DNA from: Calliphora vicina
Lineage: Eukaryota > Arthropoda > Insecta > Diptera > Calliphoridae
Direction: 5' to 3'
NCBI RefSeq assembly: GCF_958450345.1
Contig: NC_088781.1
Span: 49,153,357 to 49,217,356, forward strand
DNA: 64,000 nt
Shown: in pieces, positions 1 through 10,509 of the stretch
Layout: the number at the start of each line of letters is the position of its first letter
Position numbering within the stretch: position 1 is the first letter of the stretch
Notes under the pieces: generated by a model
What the model was told of the DNA's origin: nothing
What the model saw: only the letters and a program-made list of their open reading frames with translations
The model's database searches: none
Made by a program: the position numbers and the translations under genes

Positions 1-550
1 GAACTGAAGTAGAACTGAACTAGAACTGAACTAGAACTGAACTATAACTGAACTAGAACTGAACTAGAACTGAACTAGAACTGAACTAGAACTGAACTAG
101 AACTGAAGTAGAACTGAACTAGAACTGAACTATAACTGAACTAGAACTGAACTATAACTGAACTAGAACTGAACTAGAACTGAACTAGAACTGAACTAGA
201 ACTGAACTATAACTGAACTAGAACTGAACTAGAACTGAACTAGAACTGAACTAGAACTGAACTAGAACTGAACTAGAACTGAACTAGAACTGAACTAGAA
301 CTGAACTAGAACTGAACTAGAACTGAACTAGAACTGAACTAGAACTGAAGTAGAACTGAACTAGAACTGAACTAGAACTGAACTAGAACTGAACTAGAAC
401 TGAACTAGAACTGAACTAGAACTGAACTAGAACTGAACTAGAACTGAACTAGAACTGAACTAGAACTGAACTAGAACTCAACTAGAACTGAACTAGAACT
501 GAACTAGAACTGAACTAGAACTGAACTAGAACTGAACTAGAACTGAACTA
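1..550. repeat. 11-bp satellite array, 50 units, open at the left edge
   Basis: The consensus unit is GAACTGAACTA, itself a 5+6 doublet (GAACT plus GAACTA). Counting from base 1, 50 units fit exactly with no indel, and the array ends at 550 just before GTTTTAC. Only eight units differ from consensus. GAACTGAAGTA occurs at units 1, 10 and 32, TAACTGAACTA at units 5, 13, 15 and 20, and GAACTCAACTA at unit 44. The array continues beyond the window. The high homogeneity suggests recent expansion or ongoing correction, unlike the decayed arrays elsewhere in the window. Confidence 0.97.
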
Positions 551-2150
551 GTTTTACAAAAATACAAAGAAATTAGCAACTTGTATGAGATGGACAATGA
601 AATCATAATCTTCGGCAAGTACATGTTAGGCTTAGCTATTTTTTATAATAATTTATCAATATTTTACCAAAATGCCACCCAAATAGAAATGATCCACTTT
701 GAAATTTAAAAATTAAACGAAATAGTTATGAATTTTTATGTTCAATAAATAACTTTATGACACAATTATAACGTTTTAATTTTGCTAATAAAACCAATCG
801 TAAAGGAAATAAAATTTATTTTTATGTTCAGCTAATAACGCCACTAACATAATTTATGCAGTATTTTTGTATACTCTCCATGTATTCCAATTCATTTTAT
901 TATTAGTAACTGAATATGCTGGTAGAAGGCAATATGCATGAAGCACACTTAAAGACAAGACAGAAATACGTGCGTGCACAGCACACTTTTGGGATGTATA
1001 TAAGAGATTTTATGTTTTTAGTATGTATAACTATAACATTAGCAGTAGTAAGTATCAATAAAGATAAATGTTTGATATAGAATTTATTTGTTTTAGTTTT
1101 TCTTTACTTTGAGTTTAATTTATCAAAAAAGGAAACATTAATTTTATTTAAATCCTAGGTTTTTTTGAAAAACGGAAATAAAGCAAATTGAATATCATAT
1201 TTTTCACAGATTTTTTTAAAGGTTATAAAACTATTCTACTACTATGTATAGAATTTCAAAATAAATTTAAATCCTTATTATGTTCTTGTATATTTGTAAT
1301 TGTACGGACAAATATGTACAAAATACTTTGAAATGCAGCTCAAATCTTAAGAGTCTTGCTCAAACAATTTGAGGTTGTAAATATTTGTTAATTTTATATT
1401 TTTTGCACAAAGTATTTGCTGTAAGTATCAACAAACCTTATAATCCTTGTGGTAATTTACTTACTTGGAAATGTATACCTATACATATATACAAATGCAC
1501 ACATCTATACATATTTAAATATGTATTCATTCTGGTTTGTGTGTGGATATGTGTTACAATACATGCATGTGAAGTTAATGGAGTTAGATGATTGTATAAT
1601 CAAGAAGATGATTTTGTAGCATAAATAATATTGCAACATATATTTTCCTGTTTGCTAAACATATTAAATAATTAATATAGTGCAAAATTATTAATAATTT
1701 ACAACATTAAAATGACTTAAATAAACTCATTAAATAAATGAGAAAATAAAATTTAATCGTTTATTTATAGAACATTTTAGCTTGTTAAAATGTTAAATAT
1801 TTAAATAAAATGTTGAATATTTTCTTTTCATATACATATGTAGGTAAGAAATGATAAGAAAATAATAAGAATTATGAAAAATATTTATGTTTTGCTAAAA
1901 CTTAGAGGCATAATTAGAAATTGTTTCACAATAGTATAAAATTGTGTTCGAATAAGGTAATTTTGTAACTTTAAAACTAAGGTTTATCATTATTTTATAG
2001 CAAATAGTATGAATTTTTCCAATTTCAATGATATCGGTGTGATTTCAAAGTTTTTTTTTAAGTATTTTTTGAGTTCAATACGTAGTAACATTGTTCCACA
2101 CCCTCTACTTTACATTGTATTACTTTTTTATAATTACACTCAGTTTGTAT
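551..2150. other. AT-rich non-coding stretch
   Basis: I see no gene, recognisable transposon or tandem repeat here. The only open frame of note (1385-1591, 68 codons) lacks similarity I recognise and is rich in Ile, Tyr and Cys codons, as expected by chance in AT-rich DNA. It is consistent with intronic or intergenic sequence. Confidence 0.5.
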
Positions 2151-2159
2151 TTTAGAGGA

Positions 2160-3000
2160 CAGTCAAGGCAGCGATCGAAATATTAGGAATATACATCGTT
2201 AAATTTGAGAATATGAAGCTATTTTACAGATTTAAGGAGTTGCTATTTCAGGAACATGACAAACTGGCAGACAATAACTGTGGGAAAAAACAAGTAGCAA
2301 CTAGGAAAAATGGATAGAATGGATAAAAGTAAATACACCAGCGCTCATATGACCGTCAGACTATAAAAAATCATGCTATGAAACACATTGTTAAATGAAG
2401 GTTTCAGAAAGACTTTTTGATCTCCACTAACTCAGGGAAAACGAAGTCATTTCAGGAGTTAAAAACAGATCTCAAAAATGGGCAAACGTGTCAGACACTG
2501 GCAACCGACAACAGTGGAGAAGATTGATTGAAATTCTAAAACTAAGTATGCCAGCTCAGTGTAAACAAAAAGTGATAAAATTCAAAGAAACGATATCAAT
2601 TGATCAAGGTTGCACGATGGATTCCTCCTTTGTCAACGTCAACCTTAGGGCTAAAAAAAGATTTCAAGCTGATAACATTTGATAAATATGTCAAACACTG
2701 GCAAGCACAACTGCCAGAAAAACTGATAAAAATGTTAAGAATAGACATCAATAAATCAAGGTTTCAGGAAGAAATCCTTCTTTATCTCCTCCAACTTTGA
2801 GAAAACGAAGCAATATTTGGATTTCCAAAAAGTTCTCAAGGAATGGATATTTGACGAACATTGCAAACTATGACAAGCGACAACAGTGGTTGTCCCTCGT
2901 ATGGGAGAACGAGATGAAACTTCACAACAATGCTGAGGGTATGGAAGTTAGAGGTAACCGAATTTATTGTGTCAATTTCCTGATTTTACTCGTATGTAAC
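2160..3000 (+). repeat. Degenerate long-unit tandem repeat
   Basis: Related phrases recur at spacings of roughly 180 to 230 bp. An A(A/C)ACTGGCA-type core lies near 2262, 2493 and 2690, with a weaker match near 2868. Blocks beginning GGTTTCAG(A/G)AAGA and followed by AAAACGAAG lie near 2400 and 2760. The overlapping open frames (2488-2682, 2600-2800, 2797-3060) pass through these repeats and resemble no protein I know, so I do not call them genes. An old tandem duplication or the body of a decayed mobile element are both possible. Confidence 0.45.
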
Positions 3001-3109
3001 GGCAACTATCGATTGTATTGTAAATCTCTGTTACACTACAAACAAAATAGGTATATATAGGTGACATTGGTTAAGATTTCTCAATTTTTCACACAATATT
3101 ACTACCTTT

Positions 3110-5095
3110 TAGTTTGAACATTTTTACAACATAAATGTATTCAAAGTATTGGCCATTGTTAGCAATGAACTTTTCCCATCTTTTTGGCAACATATTTATT
3201 TTGAGCCAAAAGAACTGCTCATTCTTTGAGGCAAAGAACGAATCAATATCGGATACTCTGTTTCAAAGTGAAGCATATCCCAGAGAGTTCTGCATCAATC
3301 GAAGCAAATAGCAGTTGGTCGGGGCAAGGTCTTGACAAGGGTGATTAACAGGTATTGCAAAATCTGGCCTAGCGTTGACATGATGGAATATTAAGGTTTC
3401 AAGTCTGGCCAAATGAATCAGTTGCATTTGGAACAGGTTCCCTGTGATGGTCAGGTCAGATTTCAGGAGCTCATAGTAGATAGAATTTTATTTTGCTCCC
3501 GCCATATACAGAGAATTACATTAGCTACATGGATATTTGGCTTTGATATCGATTCGGCTGATTTGCCGTGCTTCACATACGATCTCTTTTACTTTGGGGT
3601 ATCGTAATGAATTAATTTTTCATCGCAAATAATGACTCTGTGCAACCCGATTTTCTTTTATAGTGTTCAAGCAGCATATCAGATACACAAAGTCGTCGCA
3701 CAGTGGCGCCCGTAGAACAAGTAAGGTTGCAAAAATCAAAATTTCAAGTGCCCCTAAAAAATATTGTATAAACCGGTTTTACAGTAAATTGTCCAACAAT
3801 TTCAAAAATGCTACTCTTATTACAATCAGATTTTTGGTTCAGAAGATATAGCCCTTCAAGATGACTGATTTTCAGTTTTCAAAAAAACAGACCATTTTTA
3901 GGTAATTTGGTCCGCTTTCAGATACAATATATCGAAAACTATGTAACTGGTCATCATTATTTTTTATTCCTTTGATAGATATATTTATTAAGAAAAGAAT
4001 AAACAAAAATTGTACTGTTTGCTTTGTGTTTCTCCAGGTAAATCGATATTTACCAACTATCAATTTTTTCAATATTTCTCAACTTTGAAGGAAAATAAAA
4101 AAAAACTATCAATTTTTATATTTGCCATATTTTCAAAAAAAGTTATTTGATTATTTCTTTACCTAATGCAAAAATTTCCAGCTGCCCGTTCTTGCCCCAT
4201 GTTTTGCTAGAGGTAAAATTTTTAAAAAAGACATGGTTCCAAACGATATCTACCATTTTTTGCTGGAGGTAAAGTTTTGAAAAAGATATGGTTTCAAAAA
4301 TGACATATGACCGTGAATAACCAACCAAAATTTTTTTTTAATCTTTTCTGAAATAATTTTAAATCATAAAAGCCTTAAAAAAGAAACATAAAAAATTAAA
4401 AAATATTTTATTTTACTTTCCATAAAATAGATTTTTCCACAAATTTCCAATTTGCTAACCCATAAGTAAGCACCTTAAAGGCATAGAGCCATTTTCAAAC
4501 ACTCATTTCATAGGCTGAGCAATTATTAATCATATGCCTTTTAAATTATTTCATTTGCTTCAAAAGTTATGATTTTTTCAACGAAAATACTCAAATGGCG
4601 CAACTGTGTGTCATGCAAGGTTTCTCAGCTTCAATTAATATGGTATCCAATTTCCATGCTTTTGGATGAATCCTGCTGCTTGAACATAACTTGAAATTGT
4701 TGATTAAGTGGCTCCCAATGTTTTTGCAATCTCTTGTTGAGTAATGCCTCGAATTCTTTTTTCAACTTGTTTGGCTGGCCTGTGCGATCTTTGTATTCAG
4801 TGACAAATTCACCACTTCTGAACTGCTAAAACTATCTCGTATAAGTTGAAACCGATCATAAGCATTTATGAGCAATCGGTGTGCATCAGCGGCACTTTTT
4901 TCAAATTACAGAAGTAAACCAAAACATCCCACATGACGCTTTGTTGGCACAAAATTCGACATTTTCGAAACAAAAAAATGTTCATTAACTAAGTGAGAAA
5001 TAAATGACAGATATGCACTCTTCAAAATAATATATAAGTGATTTAGAAGATACGTTAGCTATTGTAAATCCCGAATTATTAAGTCATACTCCCAA
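3110..5095 (-). mobile_element. Mariner copy M1 (DD34D relic), split by a CACAGTGG-ended element
   Basis: On the minus strand this reads as a mariner transposase full of stops and frameshifts. The 5' end (right side) has the family's inverted-repeat signature CCCGAATTATTAAGTCATAC TCCCAA ending at 5095, followed by TA. The coding start (MSNFVPTK-like) lies near 4960, and the 3' end near 3120-3200 reads CCAATACTTTG antisense. The body is interrupted at 3699-4608 by an unrelated element, after which the mariner reading resumes at GCAAGGTTTCTCAGCTTCAA. The left terminal repeat is not recognisable. It cannot encode an active enzyme. Confidence 0.85.
3699..4608. mobile_element. Non-autonomous element with CACAGTGG-type termini (Transib-like), copy 1
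   Basis: The element begins CACAGTGGCGCC, and its right end is the reverse complement of CACAGTTGCGCCATTTGAG. The left flank is CGTCG and the right flank TGTCA, which could be a 5-bp duplication altered at its two CpG sites. It interrupts the mariner M1 transposase frame. A second copy lies in opposite orientation at 8758-9603, sharing the interior and the start CACAGTGGTGCCATTTGAG. Transib elements are known for 5-bp GC-rich duplications and ends resembling the RSS heptamer CACAGTG, so assignment to that superfamily is an inference from the termini alone. The 910 bp hold no transposase. The short frame at 3872-4072 (minus) is partly conserved in copy 2 because the DNA is shared. Confidence 0.7.
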
Positions 5096-5170
5096 TATTT
5101 TAATATTCAATAGAGTAATTCGTATAAAAATTTATAATGTTATGCAAATCTCTCTATATTTACGTATTTG

Positions 5171-5915
5171 TAACCTACACCACCATAGTGGGGAGGGTAT
5201 AATGCGTTTGTGCAGATGTTTGCAACGCCCAAATATATTAGTCTAACACCCACCTTAAAGTATACCGATCGACTTAGAATCACTTTCTGAGTCGATTAAA
5301 CGATGTCCGACCGTACGTCCGTCTGGCTGGTCGGCTGGCTGTCCATGTAAACCTTGTGCGCAGAGTACAAGTCGCAATTTTGAAGATATTTCAATAAAAT
5401 TTGGTACATATTATTTTTTCGGCCCAAGGACCAAGCCTATTGAAACTGGCTGATATCGGTCCATTATTTCACCTAGCCCCCAACAAATGTCCTCCCGAAA
5501 TTGGACTTTATCGGTCATAAATGTTTAATTTATATATGTATCTCCACAAATTCCTCACCAAATAAGTTTTATATATACAAAATTCATGTACACAAATGTT
5601 GTTACGATTGGTCCATATTTAGTTATATCTCCCATATAGACCCGCTTCGGAAAATCACTTTAACGTGCATAAATGGCTTAAAAATGTTGGTATACACACA
5701 AAATTCAACATAGTTAACTTTCATATAGACATAAATCACACGACCAAATCATGGTGATCGGTACATAATTGGTCATAGATCCCATATAAGGCCCACTTCC
5801 GAAAATCGCTCAAAAATATAAATTATTGAAATTTTAAAAGAAAAATGTTTTTGCACTTTTACTTAGTGTAGGGTATTATATGGCCAGGCTTGACCGACCA
5901 TACTTTCTTACTTGT
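5171..5915 (-). repeat. Interspersed repeat family A, copy A1
   Basis: Read on the minus strand, it starts ACAAGTAAGAAAGTATGGTC, runs through GCCAGGCTTGACCGACC-type sequence and TAATACCCTACAC, and ends ACTATGGTGGTGTAGGTTA. The near-mirrored CCCTACAC and GTGTAGG ends form a short inverted repeat. An internal GGACGGAC tract and a hairpin around CGACTTAGAATCACTTTCTG are family hallmarks. The element has no coding capacity, because its short frames are the same non-coding DNA repeated in the other copies. The superfamily is not established. Confidence 0.8.
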
Positions 5916-7246
5916 TTTTGAGTGCCTTTAATACAAATCAGGCCTTATGTTATGATATTTATTTAACTCTATTACAATCCTTTTGCTAGCTAAATATAAC
6001 ACATCATCTATGAATATAATATTTAGTTGGTCACACTATTTTCCATAGTTTTATTATGCAAATTAAATATAACAACTTTGACAATCAATTTATTTTTCTA
6101 ATGTCTATTGTAGACATTCTATAATGGAGTTTTAAATGAAAACACTATAAATTGTGTTGCTGTAAAATTGTCATATGGCCATAACAAATTTAATCAAATT
6201 TGATATAAATTACATAAATGAAGATAGATAGAGAGAAAGATGTAGGATGTTTTAGGCTGACCAGTAAATAAGTAATGAAAAGTAATATGTAATATTATAT
6301 TTAAAAATTAAGCTGACATATACTAGACTTCTAGAAAAAACAATTATAATGTAGAAAACATTAGACATTCAATGAAATATTAAAATAAATATTAGTAAAA
6401 ATGTAATTTATTAGGACAATCAATGTTTCAATAACCCAAAAGCTTAATTCTTAGTGCGGTTTCAGATTTAAAATTAAGCTGAAAAGTCAGTCAGTTCGAC
6501 TGAAAAGTCAGTAATACATTAAATTGTTTTTAATATTTATGGGCTTTCCCTACTATTTTCACATACATAAACTTTATTTAACTTAAAACTATTTAATGTT
6601 TTTGAAATATGCAGATGTCTATCGATACATTTGTAAATATGTTTCTGATTTTTTTTAAAATTTTATTTTTCCTTGTTCTTTTTCACAACTACACCTTACA
6701 GGTATTACAGCCTGCTAAAAAAACATACTCATACTTACTGTAATAAGTGTTGGAACTTTTTTTTGCAAGTATGAGTACTTTCTTACTTACTTACCACTCA
6801 AATCCACATAGGTATGTATCAAGAGAGCATGAGTTTGTTTGCTTTTAGCATATTTTTTTACTACTAAGATTTTTTTTCTAATTAGTTTTTGCTTAGATAA
6901 ACAATTAGGTCACATGTAAAAGACATTGAATTGAAATTGTGTTACATGTTTTTCTCTTGTACTTATAAGTGTTGAAAAAACCTACATGCCATACTATTGC
7001 TATGATTTTTTTTTATATTAAATTTGACAAATCAAAGTAAACTTTTTAAATTTTTGTAGAGTTCAATGTGCAAAACCAAAAAAATCATTGCACATTATTT
7101 TTAGAAATCAAACGGAATTTTAAAGTAAATTGAACTAAATTCATTGAAAAGTTAAATCTATATACTGGGTGAGTGACTACTCAGCAATGAACCAGCAAAC
7201 ATAAAGTCAAAAGATTGAAAAATTATGGAATTTTCAATTGAGAACT
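5916..7246. other. AT-rich non-coding stretch
   Basis: I see no gene here. Minor structures are a repeated CTGAAAAGTCAGT(C/A) motif at 6478-6515 and an 11-bp inverted pair TACTCATACTT / AAGTATGAGTA near 6727 and 6768. Confidence 0.45.
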
Positions 7247-7250
7247 TTAA

Positions 7251-8153
7251 AGCACGATGGCCACGTATCAACTGATTTGACAAATAATATGTATGTATTG
7301 GTAATATTTAGTTTTGCTTAACACAGCAACGTATCAAACTCAAACCATCAAATTTCATTTCAAAGCTGTTTTTTAAAGTTAAGAATTTTTTTTATTAATT
7401 CACCCTATTGTCGCTGCGAAAACTGAAAAAAAATGCCATTTGACGTTTTTCGCAGCAACACATCAAATTCGCTTCAAATCATATTAGCGGCGGCAGTGAA
7501 AATCTAAATTGTTTTGATTTTCGTCAAACTCACATCAACATATACGTGTGAGATTTTTTTCACTAACACAATCAAAAACAAGTAAGAAAGTATGGTCGGT
7601 CAAGCCCGACCATATAATACCCTACACCAAGTAAATGAGTAAAAATATTTTTCTTTTAAAATATCAATAATTTATATTTTTGAGTGATTTTTCGAAGGGG
7701 CCTTATATGGGAGCTATGATCAATTATGGACCGATCACCATAAAATTAGGTCGTGTGATTTATGTCTATATGAAAGTTATTTATGTTGAATTTTGTGTGT
7801 ATACCAACATTTTTAAGTGATTTATGCACGTTAAAGTGATTTTCGGAAGCGGGTCTATATGGGAGCTATGACTAATTATGGACCGATCGTAACAAAATTT
7901 GGTGACATGAATTTTGTATATATAAAACTTATTTGTAGCGAAATTTGTGTAGATACATAGATAAATTATACATTTATGACCGATAAAGTCCAATTTCGAG
8001 GGGACATTTGTATGGGGGCTAGGTGAAATAATGGACCGATTTCAGCCAGTTTCAATAGGCTTGGTCCTTGGGCCGAAAAAGTAATATGTACCAAATTCGA
8101 TCGAGATATCTTCAAAATTGCGACCTGTACTCTGCGCACAAGGTTTACATGGA

Positions 8154-8184
<31 letters not shown>

Positions 8185-8385
8185 ATGGACGGACGGACGG
8201 ACGGACATCGCTTAATCGACTCAGAAAGTGATTCTAAGTCGATCGGTATACTTTAAGGTGGGTGTTAGACTAATATTTTTGGGCGTTACAAACATCTGCA
8301 CAAACGCATAATACCCTCCCCACTATGGTGGTGTAGGGTATAAAATCTGAGTTTGTCAAATCAGTTTGATACGTGGCCATCGTGC
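7251..8385. mobile_element. TTAA-flanked inverted-repeat element, interrupted by family A
   Basis: The left end is AGCACGATGGCCACGTATCA and the right end is its near-perfect reverse complement, ending CGTGC. The arms are about 35 bp, extending through CTGATTTGACAAA. TTAA lies immediately outside both ends (7247-7250 and 8386-8389), as for piggyBac-type insertion. Removing the family A copy at 7578-8344 leaves a non-coding element of about 370 bp. A GCTGCGAAAA ... TTTTCGCAGC hairpin lies inside at about 7411-7461. The superfamily assignment rests only on the TTAA sites. Confidence 0.75.
7578..8344 (+). repeat. Interspersed repeat family A, copy A2 (fullest copy)
   Basis: It starts ACAAGTAAGAAAGTATGGTC and ends CACTATGGTGGTGTAGGGTA. 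Its features in order are a GGTCGGTCAAGCCCGACC palindrome, TAATACCCTACAC, a central AT-rich body, a CAGCCAGC run (8155-8185), a GGACGGAC run (8186-8206), the CGACTCAGAAAGTGATTCTA hairpin and the terminal GTGTAGGGTATA. It lies in an A-run inside the TTAA element 7251-8385. No target duplication is evident, and insertion into A-tracts recurs in the other copies. The frames at 7781-7993, 7966-8208 and 8068-8256 are artefacts of this repeat. Confidence 0.85.
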
Positions 8386-8649
8386 TTAAGAATGTTTGAG
8401 AAAAACTAATCCCAATTGTTCACAAAACCATTATTTTCAAATAATATCGCAAACCTTTACATTTGTGAAGGGCTTTAATTTAAAATCATTCTCAATTTGA
8501 CATCAAACCTTCCAGTTTACTGGTGCCAGAAAAACAAATATGCTCCCTGTATGGTGTGTGCTTGTTTCCATATGAATTCTAATTGAAAATCCGGTTCGCA
8601 AATGGCTAAGTTATGATTATTCAAATTAAAAAATCAAAACAAATTTGAT

Positions 8650-10509
8650 TTAAAATAAATGGCATATCTTTTGATCTGTCATTTATTCTTATTGAACATT
8701 ATAGTGTAAACAACAATGTTTTTTTTTGCTTTGAAAATATCCAATTTTGTGCCGATACACAGTGGTGCCATTTGAGTTTTTTCTTTGCAAAAATCATAAC
8801 ATCTGAACCAAATGAGATAATCAAAAAATTTAAAAGGCATACGACAGATACCTGATCAGCCTATGAAATTGGTGTTTGAAAATGTTTCTACGCCTCTCAG
8901 GTGCCTACTTATGTGTTAGCAAATTTGAAATTTGTGGAAAAATTAATTTTATGGGAAGTAAAATAAAATATTTTTTAAAATTAAAATTTGATTTTTTATG
9001 TTCTTTTTAAAGGCTTTTATGATTATTCCAAAAAAATTAAAAAAAAAAATTTTTTGGTTGGCTTTTCCTTTTTGGAACCATATCTTTTTTGAAAATGTTG
9101 CCTGTAGCAAAAAATGGACAAGAACGGGCAGCTGGAAATTTTTGCATTAGGTAAAGGAATCATCAAAGAACTTATTCTGGAAATATGGCAAATATATAAA
9201 TTGATAGTTTTTTTTTATTTTCCTTCAAAGTTGAGAAATATTGAAAAAATGGATAGTTGGTAAATATTGATTTAACTGGACAAATACAAAGCAAACAGTT
9301 TTTTTATTTGTTTATTTTATTCCTAATAAACAGATCTAGCAATAGAATCAAAAATAATGACGATCCGTTACACAGTTTTCAATATATTGTATCTGAAAAC
9401 GGACCAAATTACTTAAAACTGGTCTGTTTTTTTGAAAACTGAAAATCAGTCAATTTCGAAGGGCTATATATTCTGAACCAAAAATCTGATTATAAAAAGA
9501 GTAGCATAATTGAAATCGTTGGACACTTTACTGTAAAATAGGTTTATTCAATATTTTTTAGGGGTACATGAAATTTTTGCAACTTCACTTGTTCTATGGG
9601 CCTTATATACGGGAAGTTTTGCTTTAAGTAAAGTTTTGCCCGCTAAATTTCAACGAAGCTATGCTGAATGCCTTTCATCGGTTCCAATGTTTGTGTGGTT
9701 CCTAAGTGACGATTTTGACACGGAAGACAAAGTTTGAGTACCAAGAATTGGAGGTATTGCTCCATGAAGATTGTTGTCAAACTCAAAAGAGCTTGCAAAA
9801 TTATTGGGAGCTAATCAAGCAGCTGGATTCATCCAAAAGCAATGAAATTGGGTACCATATGAATTGAAGCTGTGAGACCTTGACGGGCGATTTTGCATAT
9901 AAATGAATGTCATTTTTGCACCGAATCATTGATCAAAAATTGTTTCATTATAATAACCCGATATATGAATCCCGGACAACTAGCTTAGTCGACAACAAAG
10001 CAAAATATCCATGGTGCTGAGGTAATTCTCTGTATTTGATGGGAGCAAGAGGATCCTATCTATTATGAGCTGCTGAAATCTGACCAGACCTTCACAGGAT
10101 ACCGAACACAACTGATTTGTTTGAAGCGAAAATTGGCCGAAAAACGACCAGAATATGCGGCCAGACATGAAATCATAATATTCCATCATTACAACGCTCG
10201 GCCACATGTTGCAATAACTGTTAAAAAGTATTTAGAATGAAGTGGTTGGGAAGTTTTGCCTCACAGCTTTATAGTCCTACTATTTGTTTCGATCGATGCA
10301 GAACCCTCGCTAGTATCCGAAATTGGCTTGACACGTTCTTGGTGTTAAAAGAGGAGCAGTTCTTTTGGCTCGGAATCCATATGTTGTCAGAAAGATTGAA
10401 AATCATAACTAGAAATGTCCAATACTTTGAATTAATTTATATTGTACAAATGTTTAAAAATAAAAACGATTTTTTTTTAAATTCCCGCATTTTTAAGTCA
10501 TACACCCAA
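8650..10509 (+). mobile_element. Mariner copy M2 (DD34D relic), split by a CACAGTGG-ended element
   Basis: This plus-strand relic has its ATG-proximal part near 8735, the body resuming at about 9604, and the 3' terminal repeat CCCGCATTTTTAAGTCATAC ACCCAA ending at 10509, followed by TA. Degenerate transposase pieces are readable across several frames: first-Asp region near 9930, GRKTTRICGQT-like text near 10135, MKWLGSFAS at 10237, and LKEEQFFWLGIHML near 10345. The open frame at 10237-10650 is this damaged C-terminus running into flanking DNA and is not an intact gene. The expected first catalytic Asp is not readable. Confidence 0.85.
8758..9603. mobile_element. Non-autonomous CACAGTGG-ended element (Transib-like), copy 2
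   Basis: It starts CACAGTGGTGCCATTTGAGT and carries the same interior as 3699-4608 in reverse orientation. The far end (GTTCTATGGGCC) has lost or mutated the terminal CACAGTGGCG. It sits just downstream of the mariner M2 start codon region, a different position from the copy 1 insertion in M1, so the two insertions are independent events rather than a duplication of one nested locus. The frame at 9257-9442 corresponds to the frame in copy 1. It is shared repeat DNA and no function is inferred. Confidence 0.7.

Noticed and set aside
1..550. The 11-bp array as a CRISPR or telomere repeat
   Set aside because: There are no spacers, and the unit is not a known telomeric motif. It is a simple satellite in a fly genome.
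7781..8256. Recurring 60-80 codon frames in family A (also at 5501, 37510 and 43095) as a conserved small protein
   Set aside because: The similarity follows from the repeated DNA. The frames are truncated at different points and show indels, and no copy has a convincing start or stop arrangement.
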